The notes under the pieces: model-generated
Database searches by the model: none
Told to the model about the DNA's origin: nothing
Seen by the model: only the letters and a program-made list of their open reading frames with translations
Translations under genes and position numbers: made by a program
Part shown: piece by piece, positions 55,584 to 64,000 of the stretch
Numbering within the stretch: the first letter of the stretch is position 1
Layout: each line of letters starts with the position of its first letter
Assembly (NCBI RefSeq): GCF_900215375.1
Contig: NZ_OBEF01000013.1
Location: 1-64,000, forward strand
Origin: Enterobacter sp. CC120223-11
GTDB taxonomy: Bacteria > Pseudomonadota > Gammaproteobacteria > Enterobacterales > Enterobacteriaceae
Direction of reading: 5' to 3'
Length of the DNA stretch: 64,000 bases

Positions 55584-57395
55584 TTAAAAGGTGATGCAGG
55601 TCGCGCCCTGCTCAGCACCAGAAAGCTTCTCGCGTAGCGCACTAAACAGTTCTCGCCCTGTTCCAACGCGTGATGCGCTGAGATCCGGCAGATGCGGCTT
55701 ACGTGCGGCCAGTTCGGCCTCATCCACCAGCAGCGTCAGCTCGCCGGTCTGGCCGTTCACGCGAATCATGTCGCCATCGTGTACTTTTGCCAGCAGCCCG
55801 CCGTCGTACGCTTCAGGCGTGACGTGGATTGCAGACGGTACTTTACCGGATGCACCTGAGAGGCGTCCGTCGGTCACCAGCGCAATTTTGAAACAGCGGT
55901 CCAATAATACACCTAATGGCGGCATAAGTTTATGTAATTCTGGCATGCCGTTCGCTTTTGGCCCCTGAAGGCGCACGACCACGACGCAATCTTTGTCCAG
56001 CAGGCCCGCTTCGAACGCCGGTAAGACGTCGTGCTGGCTCTCAAACACCACGGCTGGCGCTTCAATAATCTGGTTTTCCACCGGCACAGCGGAGGTTTTC
56101 ATCACCGCACGGCCCAGGTTCCCGCTCAGCACTTTGGTGCCGCCGTGGTGGGAGAATGGTTTCTCGATGCAGGCGATGACGGCCTCATCCAGTGACTTCT
56201 GCGCCCCTTCGCGCCAGTCCAGCTCGCCGTTGTTCAGCCACGGTTCCATCGTGTAGCGGTGCAGACCATGACCTGCGACGGTTTCAACGTCTTCATGCAG
56301 CAGCCCACCTTTCAGCAGTTCGCGGATCAGCACCGGCACGCCGCCCGCCGCCTGGAAGTGGTTAATATCTGCCGGGCCGTTCGGATAGAGACGCGCCATC
56401 AGCGGCACCACTTCTGAAAGCTCAGAGAAATCATCCCAGTCGATGATAATGCCCGCCGCCCTAGCCATCGCCACCAGGTGCATAGTGTGGTTGGTGGAGC
56501 CACCGGTTGCCAGCAGCGCCACGATGCCGTTGACCACCACTTTTTCGTCAAACATTTTACCCAGCGGCATCCACTCGTTGCCGTTTCCGGTCAGACGGGT
56601 GACCTGGCGGGCCGCCGCGGCGGTCAGCACATCACGCAATGGCGCGTCCGGGTGAACGAAGGAGGAGCCCGGCAGCTGCATGCCCATAAACTCAATCACC
56701 ATCTGATTGGTGTTGGCTGTGCCGTAGAAGGTGCAGGTGCCAGGCGCATGATAGGACGCAGCTTCGGATTCGAGTAAAGCCATGCGGTCAACTTTGCCTT
56801 CCGCATACAGCTGACGAATACGCACTTTCTCTTTGTTTGCCAGGCCACTGGCCATCGGGCCAGACGGAATGAAAATGGACGGCAGGTGGCCAAACGACAG
56901 CGCCGCCATCGCCAGACCCGGGACAATTTTGTCGCACACGCCGAGGTACAGCGCGCCGTCAAACATGTTGTGAGACAGCCCCACTGCCGCTGACATGGCG
57001 ATGACTTCACGGCTGAGCAGGGAAAGCTCCATGCCGTCCTGACCCTGGGTCACGCCGTCGCACATGGCAGGCACGCCACCGGCGACCTGCGCCACGGCAT
57101 TCACGCCATGCAGCGCTTTACGGATAACATCCGGGTAGCGCTCGTAGGGCTGATGCGCTGAGAGCATGTCATTGTAGGAGGTAATAATCCCGATATTGTT
57201 ACGCAGCATGCTTTTAAGCGAGGCTTTGTCCTCTGGCTGGCAGGCCGCAAAACCGTGCGCCAGGTTACCGCATGCCAGGCGGGAGCGCTGGACCGTGTCA
57301 GACTTTGCCTGATGAATGCGGGCGAGGTAGGCACTTCGGGTTTCTTTTGAACGCTCGATAATGCGATTTGTTACGCGTAACATTGCAGGATTCAT
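55584..57395 (-). CDS. edd: 6-Phosphogluconate dehydratase
   Basis: This 603-residue ILVD/EDD-family 4Fe-4S enzyme dehydrates 6-phosphogluconate to KDPG. Conserved cysteines include GGVPAMCDGVTQGQDGMELSLLS and LYLGVCDKIVPG. The C-terminal VTDGRLSGASGKVPSAIHV is typical. ATG 57395 (MNPAMLRVTNR) gives the E. coli length; 22 in-frame codons lie upstream. The first codons contain a GntR-type palindrome, and another lies upstream at 57590. Confidence 0.97.
   Translation of the reverse strand: MNPAMLRVTNRIIERSKETRSAYLARIHQAKSDTVQRSRLACGNLAHGFAACQPEDKASLKSMLRNNIGIITSYNDMLSAHQPYERYPDVIRKALHGVNAVAQVAGGVPAMCDGVTQGQDGMELSLLSREVIAMSAAVGLSHNMFDGALYLGVCDKIVPGLAMAALSFGHLPSIFIPSGPMASGLANKEKVRIRQLYAEGKVDRMALLESEAASYHAPGTCTFYGTANTNQMVIEFMGMQLPGSSFVHPDAPLRDVLTAAAARQVTRLTGNGNEWMPLGKMFDEKVVVNGIVALLATGGSTNHTMHLVAMARAAGIIIDWDDFSELSEVVPLMARLYPNGPADINHFQAAGGVPVLIRELLKGGLLHEDVETVAGHGLHRYTMEPWLNNGELDWREGAQKSLDEAVIACIEKPFSHHGGTKVLSGNLGRAVMKTSAVPVENQIIEAPAVVFESQHDVLPAFEAGLLDKDCVVVVRLQGPKANGMPELHKLMPPLGVLLDRCFKIALVTDGRLSGASGKVPSAIHVTPEAYDGGLLAKVHDGDMIRVNGQTGELTLLVDEAELAARKPHLPDLSASRVGTGRELFSALREKLSGAEQGATCITF
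57368..57383. promoter_or_regulatory. Second GntR-type palindrome, inside edd codons 5-9
   Basis: TGTTACGCGTAACA is a perfect 14-bp palindrome of the GntR consensus type (ATGTTA-N4-TAACAT), lying in the edd coding region. Confidence 0.5.
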
Positions 57396-57516
57396 AATAG
57401 CTCCACAGATTCTGAGTGCCTGAGCATTGGCATTAACATGAGATCCAGCAGTCATTAACAATGCTGAAACGCGCTTGTGCTGTAGCTCAGGGGAATAATC
57501 ATCTTGCGCCAGTGTA

Positions 57517-57553
57517 ATAAAAAAAGCCCCGGTGGTGAACCACCCAGGGCTTA
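57517..57553 (-). terminator. zwf terminator
   Basis: On the minus strand AAGCCC-TG-GGTGGTT / AACCACC-GG-GGCTT stem and a seven-to-eight T tail separate zwf from edd. Confidence 0.88.
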
Positions 57554-57589
57554 AAAATGCAACTAACGCACGAGTTTCTGTGTCAGATC

Positions 57590-57605
57590 ATGTTACCGGT
57601 AAAAT
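57590..57605. promoter_or_regulatory. GntR operator upstream of edd-eda
   Basis: ATGTTACCGGTAAAAT matches the gluconate-repressor operator (ATGTTACCGGTAACAT) at all but one or two positions. It lies 195 bp upstream of edd, downstream of the zwf stop, and upstream of the zwf terminator in transcription order. Confidence 0.75.
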
Positions 57606-57630
57606 ACCCAGATCGTGGTAGCTTCAGGTT

Positions 57631-59106
57631 TTACTCAAACTCGTTCCAGGAGCGGCCATCACGGGTGATCATCGCGACGGAGGCGACCGGTCCCCAGGTG
57701 CCTGCCTGATACGGTTTTGGCGCGTCCTGATCGGCGGCCCAGGCTTCGGTAATTGAGTCGACCCATTTCCACGCCTCTTCCACCTCATCACGACGCACGA
57801 AGAGTGCCTGAATGCCACGCATGGTTTCCAGCAGCAGGCGCTCGTAGGCATCTGCCAGGTGCGTTTCATTGAAGGTTTCGGAATAGCTCAGATCCAGCTT
57901 GGTGGTCTGCAGATTGTGCTTGTGATCCAGACCCGGCACTTTGTTGAGGATCTGAATATCCACGCCTTCGTCCGGCTGCAGACGAATGGTCAGCTTGTTC
58001 TGCGGCAGTTCCTGCCAGGACTCTTTGAACAGGTTCAGCTCCGGCGATTTGAAGTAGACAACAACTTCAGAGCATTTCGTCGGCAGACGCTTCCCGGTGC
58101 GCAGGTAGAACGGTACGCCCGCCCAGCGCCAGTCGTCGATATCCACACGGATAGCCACGAAGGTTTCCGTGTTGCTGCTTTTATTCGCGCCCTCTTCTTC
58201 CAGATAGCCAGGCACTTTTTTGCCCTGCGCGAAGCCTGCGGTGTACTGACCACGCACGGTTTTATCACGCACGTTTGAGCGGTCGATGCGGCGCAGGGAT
58301 TTCAGCACTTTCACTTTTGCATCACGGATGCTGTCGGCGCTCAGATCGGACGGCGGAGACATGGCGATCATGCAGAGGATCTGCAGCAGGTGGTTCTGGA
58401 TCATGTCGCGCATCTGCCCGGCCTGATCGAAGTAACCCCAGCGACCTTCGATGCCCACTTCTTCCGCCACGGTGATTTCCACGTGATCGATAGTGCGGGA
58501 GTCCCAGTTATTAACGAACAGAGAGTTAGCAAAACGAAGCGCCAGCAGGTTCAGCACTGTCTCTTTACCGAGGTAATGGTCGATACGGTATACCTGACAC
58601 TCTTCGAAGTATTCGCCAACCTGATCGTTGATCTCGCGGGAGGTAGCAAGTGACGTGCCCAGCGGCTTTTCCATCACCACACGCGCCGGTTTGGCGTTCA
58701 GCTTCGCTTCGCCGAGGCCTTTGCAGATGGCACCGAAGGTGCTTGGCGGCATGGCGAAATAGTTGATGGTGACGCGATCTTTTTGGTCGAGCATTTTGCC
58801 CAGACGGGTGAAGGCTTTGGTGTCGTTAACATCCAGATTGCAGAAGTCCAGGCGCCCGCTCAGGGTGTCCCACAGACTTTCGTCAATCTTCTCCTTCATG
58901 AAGGTTTCCAGCGCCTCGCGCACCACTTTGGTGTATGCATCTTTATCCCAGTCGGCACGTCCTACCCCAAGGATACGCGTGTCCGGATGGATCTGGCCCG
59001 CTTTCTCCAGTTGATACAGGGAAGGCAGCAATTTACGACGCGCCAGGTCACCCTTTGCGCCGAAAATGACCAGATCGCATGCCTGGGCCGTTTGCGTTAC
59101 CGCCAT
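57631..59106 (-). CDS. zwf: Glucose-6-phosphate 1-dehydrogenase
   Basis: The 491-residue NADP-dependent enzyme opens the oxidative pentose-phosphate and Entner-Doudoroff routes. The coenzyme fingerprint [16 protein letters not shown] is at residues 15-30. The substrate/catalytic motif RIDHYLGKE is present, as is the EKPLG segment. GAGGAGAAT precedes the ATG. It is first of zwf-edd-eda and divergent from its regulator hexR; a HexR-type site lies upstream. Confidence 0.98.
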   Translation of the reverse strand: MAVTQTAQACDLVIFGAKGDLARRKLLPSLYQLEKAGQIHPDTRILGVGRADWDKDAYTKVVREALETFMKEKIDESLWDTLSGRLDFCNLDVNDTKAFTRLGKMLDQKDRVTINYFAMPPSTFGAICKGLGEAKLNAKPARVVMEKPLGTSLATSREINDQVGEYFEECQVYRIDHYLGKETVLNLLALRFANSLFVNNWDSRTIDHVEITVAEEVGIEGRWGYFDQAGQMRDMIQNHLLQILCMIAMSPPSDLSADSIRDAKVKVLKSLRRIDRSNVRDKTVRGQYTAGFAQGKKVPGYLEEEGANKSSNTETFVAIRVDIDDWRWAGVPFYLRTGKRLPTKCSEVVVYFKSPELNLFKESWQELPQNKLTIRLQPDEGVDIQILNKVPGLDHKHNLQTTKLDLSYSETFNETHLADAYERLLLETMRGIQALFVRRDEVEEAWKWVDSITEAWAADQDAPKPYQAGTWGPVASVAMITRDGRSWNEFE

Positions 59107-59474
59107 GTCATTCTCCTCAGTTGGATTGCCTGGTACGTCCGCCAGGCGCTATTTGTAATTTTCTTACGCTGCACTGTACTGTGTTTACGTGAATGCCGAA
59201 ACCCCCGGGCCCGGTCGAGGCCAGATAAAGGCATTTCTCGGGAAAAAAAGCGCCTTCAGCGCCGGGCAACAGCCTCATTTTGTTCGTCATTTCACCAGTC
59301 GCACCTGATTAAAAGTCGACTGTGATCATGTAATGAAAAAAAACAACGTAAATTGCCCTTTTTACTTCAGCATTGGACAATTCACAGGGGTATATTCTCA
59401 CTAAATTGCACGCCGATTTCACCCCTTTCCGGGTAAAGAGTGGAATCGCTTTCACCCATGAGCGCCTGTTAACC
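59107..59474. promoter_or_regulatory. zwf-hexR divergent control region with HexR-type box
   Basis: TGTAATTTTCTTACG (59154-59168) resembles the HexR palindrome TGTAATTAAATTACA and lies 48 bp upstream of the zwf start. The rest holds the hexR leader, including an AT-rich stretch near 59330-59370. No ORF on either strand is convincing. Confidence 0.6.
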
Positions 59475-60344
59475 ATGAACATGCTGGAAAAAATCCAGTC
59501 CCATCTGGAAAACCTTAGCAAATCCGAGCGTAAAGTGGCGGAAGTGATCCTCGCCGCCCCTTCTCAGGCAATTCACTCCAGCATCGCGACGCTTGCGCTT
59601 CAGGCAGCGGTCAGTGAACCGACCGTCAACCGATTTTGCCGCAGCATGGACACCCGTGGCTTCCCTGATTTTAAGCTGCATCTGGCGCAAAGTCTCGCCA
59701 ACGGCACACCTTACGTGAACCGTAACGTCGATGAAGACGACAGCGTTGAGGCCTACACCGGTAAAATTTTCGAGTCCGCCATGGCCAGTCTGGACCACGT
59801 TCGCCACTCGCTGGATATGGCGGCCGTGAACCGCGCCGTGGATTTGCTGACTCAGGCAAAAAAAATCGCCTTCTTTGGCTTAGGCTCATCCGCGGCCGTG
59901 GCACACGATGCGATGAACAAATTTTTCCGCTTCAACGTGCCGGTTATCTACTCCGATGACGTCGTACTGCAACGTATGAGCTGTATGAACTGTAGCGACG
60001 ACGACGTGGTAGTGCTCATTTCGCACACCGGTCGAACAAAAAACCTGGTTGAACTGGCACAGCTGGCGCGTGAGAACGATGCCATGGTCATCGCCATTAC
60101 TTCGGCAGGCACGCCGCTGGCACGTGAGGCCTCGCTCGCCATCACGCTGGATGTACCAGAAGATACAGACATTTATATGCCGATGGTTTCCAGGCTGGCG
60201 CAGCTGACGGTTATCGATGTTCTTGCTACCGGTTTTACCTTACGGCGCGGGGCAAAATTCCGGGATAACTTGAAGCGGGTCAAGGAAGCGCTGAAGGAAT
60301 CGCGGTTTGATAAGGAGCTGCGGATTCGCAGCGATAATCATTAA
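59475..60344 (+). CDS. hexR: RpiR-family transcriptional regulator HexR
   Basis: The 289-residue regulator has an N-terminal RpiR helix-turn-helix ([22 protein letters not shown], about residues 36-57) and a C-terminal SIS sugar-phosphate domain ([29 protein letters not shown]). HexR responds to KDPG and controls zwf, edd-eda and other central-carbon genes. ATG 59475 gives the usual length; the frame is open 34 codons upstream over the promoter. Confidence 0.95.
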   Translation: MNMLEKIQSHLENLSKSERKVAEVILAAPSQAIHSSIATLALQAAVSEPTVNRFCRSMDTRGFPDFKLHLAQSLANGTPYVNRNVDEDDSVEAYTGKIFESAMASLDHVRHSLDMAAVNRAVDLLTQAKKIAFFGLGSSAAVAHDAMNKFFRFNVPVIYSDDVVLQRMSCMNCSDDDVVVLISHTGRTKNLVELAQLARENDAMVIAITSAGTPLAREASLAITLDVPEDTDIYMPMVSRLAQLTVIDVLATGFTLRRGAKFRDNLKRVKEALKESRFDKELRIRSDNH

Positions 60345-60472
60345 ATGTTTATAACAAGCTTGTAACCTATTTATACATTCGGTTAAGTTCCAGCATATGG
60401 CTACAGCAGAGTTGGAAATCGCCGACTTCCTGTTCACGCAACACCAAAATTGTTTCAGCAACGGAGTATTAC

Positions 60473-61915
60473 ATGTCCAGAAGGCTTCGCAGAACTAAGA
60501 TCGTCACCACCTTAGGCCCGGCCACCGATCGCGATAATAACCTTGAGAAGGTGATTGCGGCGGGCGCTAACGTTGTCCGCATGAACTTCTCCCATGGCAC
60601 AGCTGAAGACCATAAGCTTCGTGCCGATAAAGTCCGCGAAATCGCGGCCAAGCTGGGTCGCCACGTCGCTATCCTCGGCGATCTGCAAGGGCCTAAAATC
60701 CGCGTGTCCACCTTCAAAGAAGGCAAAGTTTTCCTCAACATTGGCGACAAATTCCTGCTCGATGCCAACCTCGGTAAAGGCGAAGGTGACAAAGATAAAG
60801 TCGGTATCGACTACAAAGGCCTGCCTGCTGACGTTGTACCTGGCGACATCCTGCTGCTGGACGACGGTCGTGTGCAGCTGAAGGTGCTGGAAGTTCAGGG
60901 CATGAAAGTGTTCACCGAAGTCACCGTCGGCGGCCCGCTCTCCAACAACAAAGGCATTAACAAACTCGGCGGTGGCCTCTCTGCGGAAGCGCTGACCGAA
61001 AAAGATAAAGCGGATATCCAGACCGCGGCGCTGATTGGCGTCGATTACCTGGCCGTCTCCTTCCCTCGCTGTGGGGAAGACCTGAACTATGCTCGCCGTC
61101 TGGCGCGTGACGCAGGCTGCGACGCGAAAATCGTCGCCAAAGTGGAGCGTGCGGAAGCCGTCTGCAGCCAGGATGCGATGGACGACATCATTCTTGCTTC
61201 CGACGTTGTAATGGTTGCCCGTGGCGATCTGGGTGTGGAAATTGGTGACCCGGAACTGGTCGGCATCCAGAAAGCGCTGATTCGCCGCGCCCGTCAACTG
61301 AACCGCGCGGTGATCACCGCCACCCAGATGATGGAATCGATGATCACCAACCCAATGCCAACCCGTGCCGAAGTCATGGACGTGGCAAACGCCGTGCTGG
61401 ATGGCACCGATGCGGTAATGCTCTCTGCGGAAACCGCCGCTGGGCAGTATCCCTCTGAAACCGTCGCGGCTATGGCGCGCGTGTGCCTGGGCGCAGAAAA
61501 AATCCCAAGCATCAACGTCTCCAAGCACCGCCTGGACGTGCAGTTCGACAACGTGGAAGAAGCCATTGCGATGTCTGCGATGTACGCGGCTAACCACCTG
61601 AAAGGCGTCTCCGCGATCATCTCCATGACCGAATCTGGCCGTACCGCGCTGATGACTTCCCGTATCAGCTCCGGCCTGCCAATCTTCGCGATGTCCCGCC
61701 ATGAGCGCACGCTGAACCTGACGTCCCTCTATCGCGGCGTGACGCCGGTTCACTTCGACAGCGCCACTGACGGCGTAGCCGCTGCCAATGACGCGGTAAA
61801 CCTGCTGCGTGACAAAGGCTACCTGGTCTCTGGTGACATCGTGATCGTCACTCAGGGCGACGTGATGAGCACCGTAGGCACAACGAACACCACGCGTGTT
61901 CTGACCGTTGAATAA
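60473..61915 (+). CDS. pykA: Pyruvate kinase II (PykA)
   Basis: This 480-residue tetrameric enzyme converts phosphoenolpyruvate and ADP to pyruvate and ATP. The pyruvate-kinase signature is [23 protein letters not shown] and [10 protein letters not shown] are also present. The E. coli isozyme PykA is activated by AMP and sugar phosphates. It lies downstream of hexR and ends at a bidirectional terminator. Confidence 0.98.
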   Translation: MSRRLRRTKIVTTLGPATDRDNNLEKVIAAGANVVRMNFSHGTAEDHKLRADKVREIAAKLGRHVAILGDLQGPKIRVSTFKEGKVFLNIGDKFLLDANLGKGEGDKDKVGIDYKGLPADVVPGDILLLDDGRVQLKVLEVQGMKVFTEVTVGGPLSNNKGINKLGGGLSAEALTEKDKADIQTAALIGVDYLAVSFPRCGEDLNYARRLARDAGCDAKIVAKVERAEAVCSQDAMDDIILASDVVMVARGDLGVEIGDPELVGIQKALIRRARQLNRAVITATQMMESMITNPMPTRAEVMDVANAVLDGTDAVMLSAETAAGQYPSETVAAMARVCLGAEKIPSINVSKHRLDVQFDNVEEAIAMSAMYAANHLKGVSAIISMTESGRTALMTSRISSGLPIFAMSRHERTLNLTSLYRGVTPVHFDSATDGVAAANDAVNLLRDKGYLVSGDIVIVTQGDVMSTVGTTNTTRVLTVE

Positions 61916-61935
61916 GCCTGCGTAACGCTGACAAC

Positions 61936-61962
61936 AAAAAAGCGCCTTTCGGCGCTTTTTTT
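61936..61962. terminator. Bidirectional terminator between pykA and lpxM
   Basis: AAAAAGCGCC / GGCGCTTTTT stem with a TTTC loop and T-runs on both strands. It touches the lpxM stop codon. Confidence 0.92.
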
Positions 61963-62932
61963 ATTTCTTCGGGAACAGCTCTTTTCGCTTATACGGCTCA
62001 GTTTCGCCAGGCCTGCGGGTTTTCAGCAGCTTGAGGATCCAGGTGTACTGCTCGGTGTGTGGCGTGACAAAGATTTCCACTTCTTCGTTCATCCGGCGCG
62101 CGATAGTGGTGTCATCGGCCGTCATCAGGTCGTCCATCGGCGGGCGGATCTCCACCGTCAGGCGATGCGTTTTACCGTCGTAAATCGGGAACAACGGCAC
62201 CACACGAGCACGGCAAACCTTCATCAGGCGGCCAATGGCCGGCAGCGTTGCCTTGTAGGTAGCGAAGAAGTCCACGAACTCGCTGTGCTCTTCACCGTGA
62301 TCCTGATCCGGCAGGTAATAACCCCAGTAGCCCTCACGCACGGATTTAATGAATGGCTTAATGCCATCGTTACGTGCATGCATGCGGCCACCGAAGCGAC
62401 GGCGCACGGTGTTCCAGATGTAGTCGAAGACCGGGTTGCCCTGATTGTGGAACATCGCCGCCATCTTCTGCCCTTTTGAGGCCATCAGCATCGCCGGAAT
62501 ATCCACGCCCCAGCCGTGCGGCACTAGGAAAATCACCTTCTCGTCGTTGCGCTGGAGCTCTTCGACGATTTCGAGGCCTTTCCAGTCGACACGCTTCATG
62601 ATCTTTTTAGGATCGCCGAGACCCAGCTCGGCCATCATCACCATCGCCTGCGGCGCGGTGGCATACATCTCATCGATGATAGCCTCACGCTCGGCTTCCG
62701 ATTTTTCAGGGAAACAGTAAAGCAGGTTGATCTGCGCGCGGCGACGGGAGCTTTTAGCCAGACGCCCGACCTTCTTGCCAAGCGCACCTAAAATCGGGTC
62801 GCGAAACGAAGGTGGCGTCAGCGCAATACCTGCAAATGCCAGCACGCCGAGCCAGGAGCCCCAGTAGCGTGGATGTAGAAAAGCTTTTTCGAACTGAGGA
62901 ATAAATTCACTGTTATTTTTTTTCGTTTCCAT
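61961..62932 (-). CDS. lpxM: Lipid A biosynthesis myristoyltransferase LpxM
   Basis: The 323-residue inner-membrane acyltransferase adds the secondary myristate to the 3'-hydroxymyristate of lipid A. One N-terminal helix (about 23-43) is followed by the catalytic HGWGVD (an HX4D motif) in LVPHGWGVDIPAML and by YYLPDQDHGEEHS. The C-terminus ends RKELFPKK. It is convergent with pykA. Confidence 0.96.
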   Translation of the reverse strand: METKKNNSEFIPQFEKAFLHPRYWGSWLGVLAFAGIALTPPSFRDPILGALGKKVGRLAKSSRRRAQINLLYCFPEKSEAEREAIIDEMYATAPQAMVMMAELGLGDPKKIMKRVDWKGLEIVEELQRNDEKVIFLVPHGWGVDIPAMLMASKGQKMAAMFHNQGNPVFDYIWNTVRRRFGGRMHARNDGIKPFIKSVREGYWGYYLPDQDHGEEHSEFVDFFATYKATLPAIGRLMKVCRARVVPLFPIYDGKTHRLTVEIRPPMDDLMTADDTTIARRMNEEVEIFVTPHTEQYTWILKLLKTRRPGETEPYKRKELFPKK

Positions 62933-63007
62933 GCCTGTTCCAGAGTCGTGCCGGGAATAAGTGAGATGCAGATAGTTTAGCGACGTGCCAGGCGTGACAC
63001 AAAAGAA

Positions 63008-63035
63008 AAAGCCGACACCCTTACGGTATCGGCTT
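63008..63035 (-). terminator. mepM terminator
   Basis: On the minus strand AAAGCCGA / TCGGCTTT forms a stem followed by TTCTTTT, just past the mepM stop. Confidence 0.85.
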
Positions 63036-63049
63036 TATGAGCGCAGTGA

Positions 63050-64000
63050 TTAGTCAATCTGCAGCTGCGGCACAACCTCTTTAACCTGCGCCAGGTAGTC
63101 GCGACGATCGGAGCCTGTCAGCCCTTCGGTACGCGGCAGTTTGGCCGTTAGCGGGTTGACCGCCTGCTGGTTAATCCATACTTCATAGTGCAGGTGTGGG
63201 CCAGTTGAACGCCCCGTGTTGCCCGAGAGCGCAATACGGTCACCGCGTTTCACTTTCTGCCCCGGTTTTACCAGCAGCTTACGCAAATGCATGTAGCGGG
63301 TGGTGTACGTGCGACCATGACGCAGCGCCACGTAATAACCTGCTGCCCCACTGCGCTTCGCTACGACCACTTCGCCGTCACCGACAGCCAGCACTGGTGT
63401 CCCCTGCGGCATGGCGAAATCGACGCCTTTATGCGGCGCGATGCGGCCTGTGACCGGGTTCAGACGACGTGGGTTGAAGTTGGACGAAACACGGAACTGA
63501 CGCGCAGTCGGGAAGCGCATAAAGCCTTTCGCGAGACCCGTACCGCTGCGATCGTAGAACTTGCCGTCTTCCGCGCGAATGGCGTAATAATCCTTGTCGC
63601 CTGAACGCAGACGCACGCCGAGCAGTTGGCTCTGCTCACGCTTGCCGTCCAGCATTTCGCGGGACATCAGCACCGAAAACTCATCGCCTTTTTTCAGCTT
63701 GCGGAAGTCCATTTGCCACTGCATGGCTTTGATCACCGCGCTGACTTCAGTGCTGGTTAAGCCTGCATTGCGCGCGCTGGTAACGAAGCTGCCGCCGACG
63801 GTGCCTTTCAGCACGCTGTTCACCCAGTCACCCTGCTGCGTTTCGGCGCTCATTTTGAAACCGTTTGCAGCACGATCGTAGGTACGTGTTTCGCGGCGGG
63901 ACATCTCCCACGTCAGGCGTTGCAGATCGCCATCGGCGTTCAGCGTCCAGGAGAGCTGCTGGCCAATTTTCAGGTTGCGTAGATCTTTGTCTGCACTGGC
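63050..64000 (-). CDS. mepM: Murein DD-endopeptidase MepM (5' part outside the window)
   Basis: About 317 C-terminal residues of the M23 endopeptidase are present; the reading frame runs off the right edge without a start. The visible part begins within the LysM-associated region (ADKDLRNLKIGQQLSWTL). It then contains the M23 zinc motif HKGVDFAMPQGTPVLAV and HLHYEVWINQQ. The enzyme cleaves D-Ala-mDAP cross-links to allow cell-wall growth. Roughly 120 N-terminal residues are missing, by comparison with the 440-residue E. coli protein. Confidence 0.95.
   Translation of the reverse strand, partial: ASADKDLRNLKIGQQLSWTLNADGDLQRLTWEMSRRETRTYDRAANGFKMSAETQQGDWVNSVLKGTVGGSFVTSARNAGLTSTEVSAVIKAMQWQMDFRKLKKGDEFSVLMSREMLDGKREQSQLLGVRLRSGDKDYYAIRAEDGKFYDRSGTGLAKGFMRFPTARQFRVSSNFNPRRLNPVTGRIAPHKGVDFAMPQGTPVLAVGDGEVVVAKRSGAAGYYVALRHGRTYTTRYMHLRKLLVKPGQKVKRGDRIALSGNTGRSTGPHLHYEVWINQQAVNPLTAKLPRTEGLTGSDRRDYLAQVKEVVPQLQID

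Noticed and set aside
60512-61753. 413-codon open frame antisense to pykA
   Set aside because: It mirrors the codon bias of pykA, is rich in His/Arg/Gln as expected for an antisense shadow, and resembles no family.
1-64000. CRISPR array, tRNA, rRNA, insertion sequence, prophage or toxin-antitoxin system
   Set aside because: No regularly spaced direct repeats, tRNA/rRNA-like sequence, transposase or phage gene was seen on reading both strands. The only dispersed repeats are the short palindromes reported.

Overview
The window is ordinary, gene-dense enterobacterial chromosome of roughly mid-50s % GC by eye. Gene content and order follow the E. coli K-12 ycgN-min-rnd-fadD ... zwf-pykA-lpxM-mepM segment almost gene for gene. 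Several additions point to a relative rather than E. coli itself: an IutA-like receptor with a siderophore-reductase gene, a second PBP3-like transpeptidase, a VirK-family gene and a Mig-14-like gene. Enterobacter or a near neighbour (Lelliottia, Leclercia) is my best guess; this is inference from synteny and protein recognition, not a search.

Layout. 1-3.4 kb: divergent siderophore-interacting protein and IutA-like TonB receptor sharing a Fur-box region. 3.4-6.9 kb: ycgN-ycgM-ycgL and minCDE. 7-13.4 kb (minus strand): rnd, fadD (both with TTG starts), yeaY, tsaB, yoaA. 13.5-19.4 kb: yoaB, yoaH, pabB, nudL, sdaA, pdeD. 19.4-25.6 kb: yoaE, the mannose PTS manXYZ, yobD and the manganese exporter mntP behind MntR/Fur sites and a yybP-ykoY riboswitch. 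25.6-30.3 kb: rlmA, PBP3-like gene, cspC-yobF, yebO, mgrB, yobH. 30.3-37.2 kb: kdgR, yebQ, htpX, prc, proQ, msrC. 37.3-44 kb: the lipid-transport pair letAB, rsmF, yebV, yebW, pphA. 44-47.1 kb: the main accessory patch (VirK family, small membrane protein, Mig-14-like), ending at the overlapping sRNAs SdsR and RyeA. 47.1-53.4 kb: yebY-yebZ-yobA, holE, yobB, exoX, ptrB, yebE. 53.6-64 kb: purT, the Entner-Doudoroff/pentose-phosphate block eda-edd-zwf with its regulator hexR, pykA, lpxM and the 3' part of mepM, cut by the window edge.

Functional themes. Carbon flow is concentrated at the right end (Zwf to Edd to Eda, PykA, HexR and GntR sites) and at manXYZ. Envelope maintenance is spread through the window: Prc, MepM, PBP3-like, LetAB, LpxM, HtpX. 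Several genes belong to families linked to PhoPQ or host-peptide stress (MgrB, VirK family, Mig-14). Metal handling is represented by the Fur, MntR and Mn-riboswitch sites. Readable regulatory sites include Fur, FadR, LexA-like, Mlc/NagC, MntR, sigma-32, PurR, GntR and HexR.

I found no CRISPR array, tRNA, rRNA, insertion sequence or prophage, and no clearly new multi-gene system. The most interesting places are the pphA-SdsR interval, the PBP3 paralogue with SxD in place of SxN, YobB with an apparently eroded nitrilase active site, and the layered control region of mntP.
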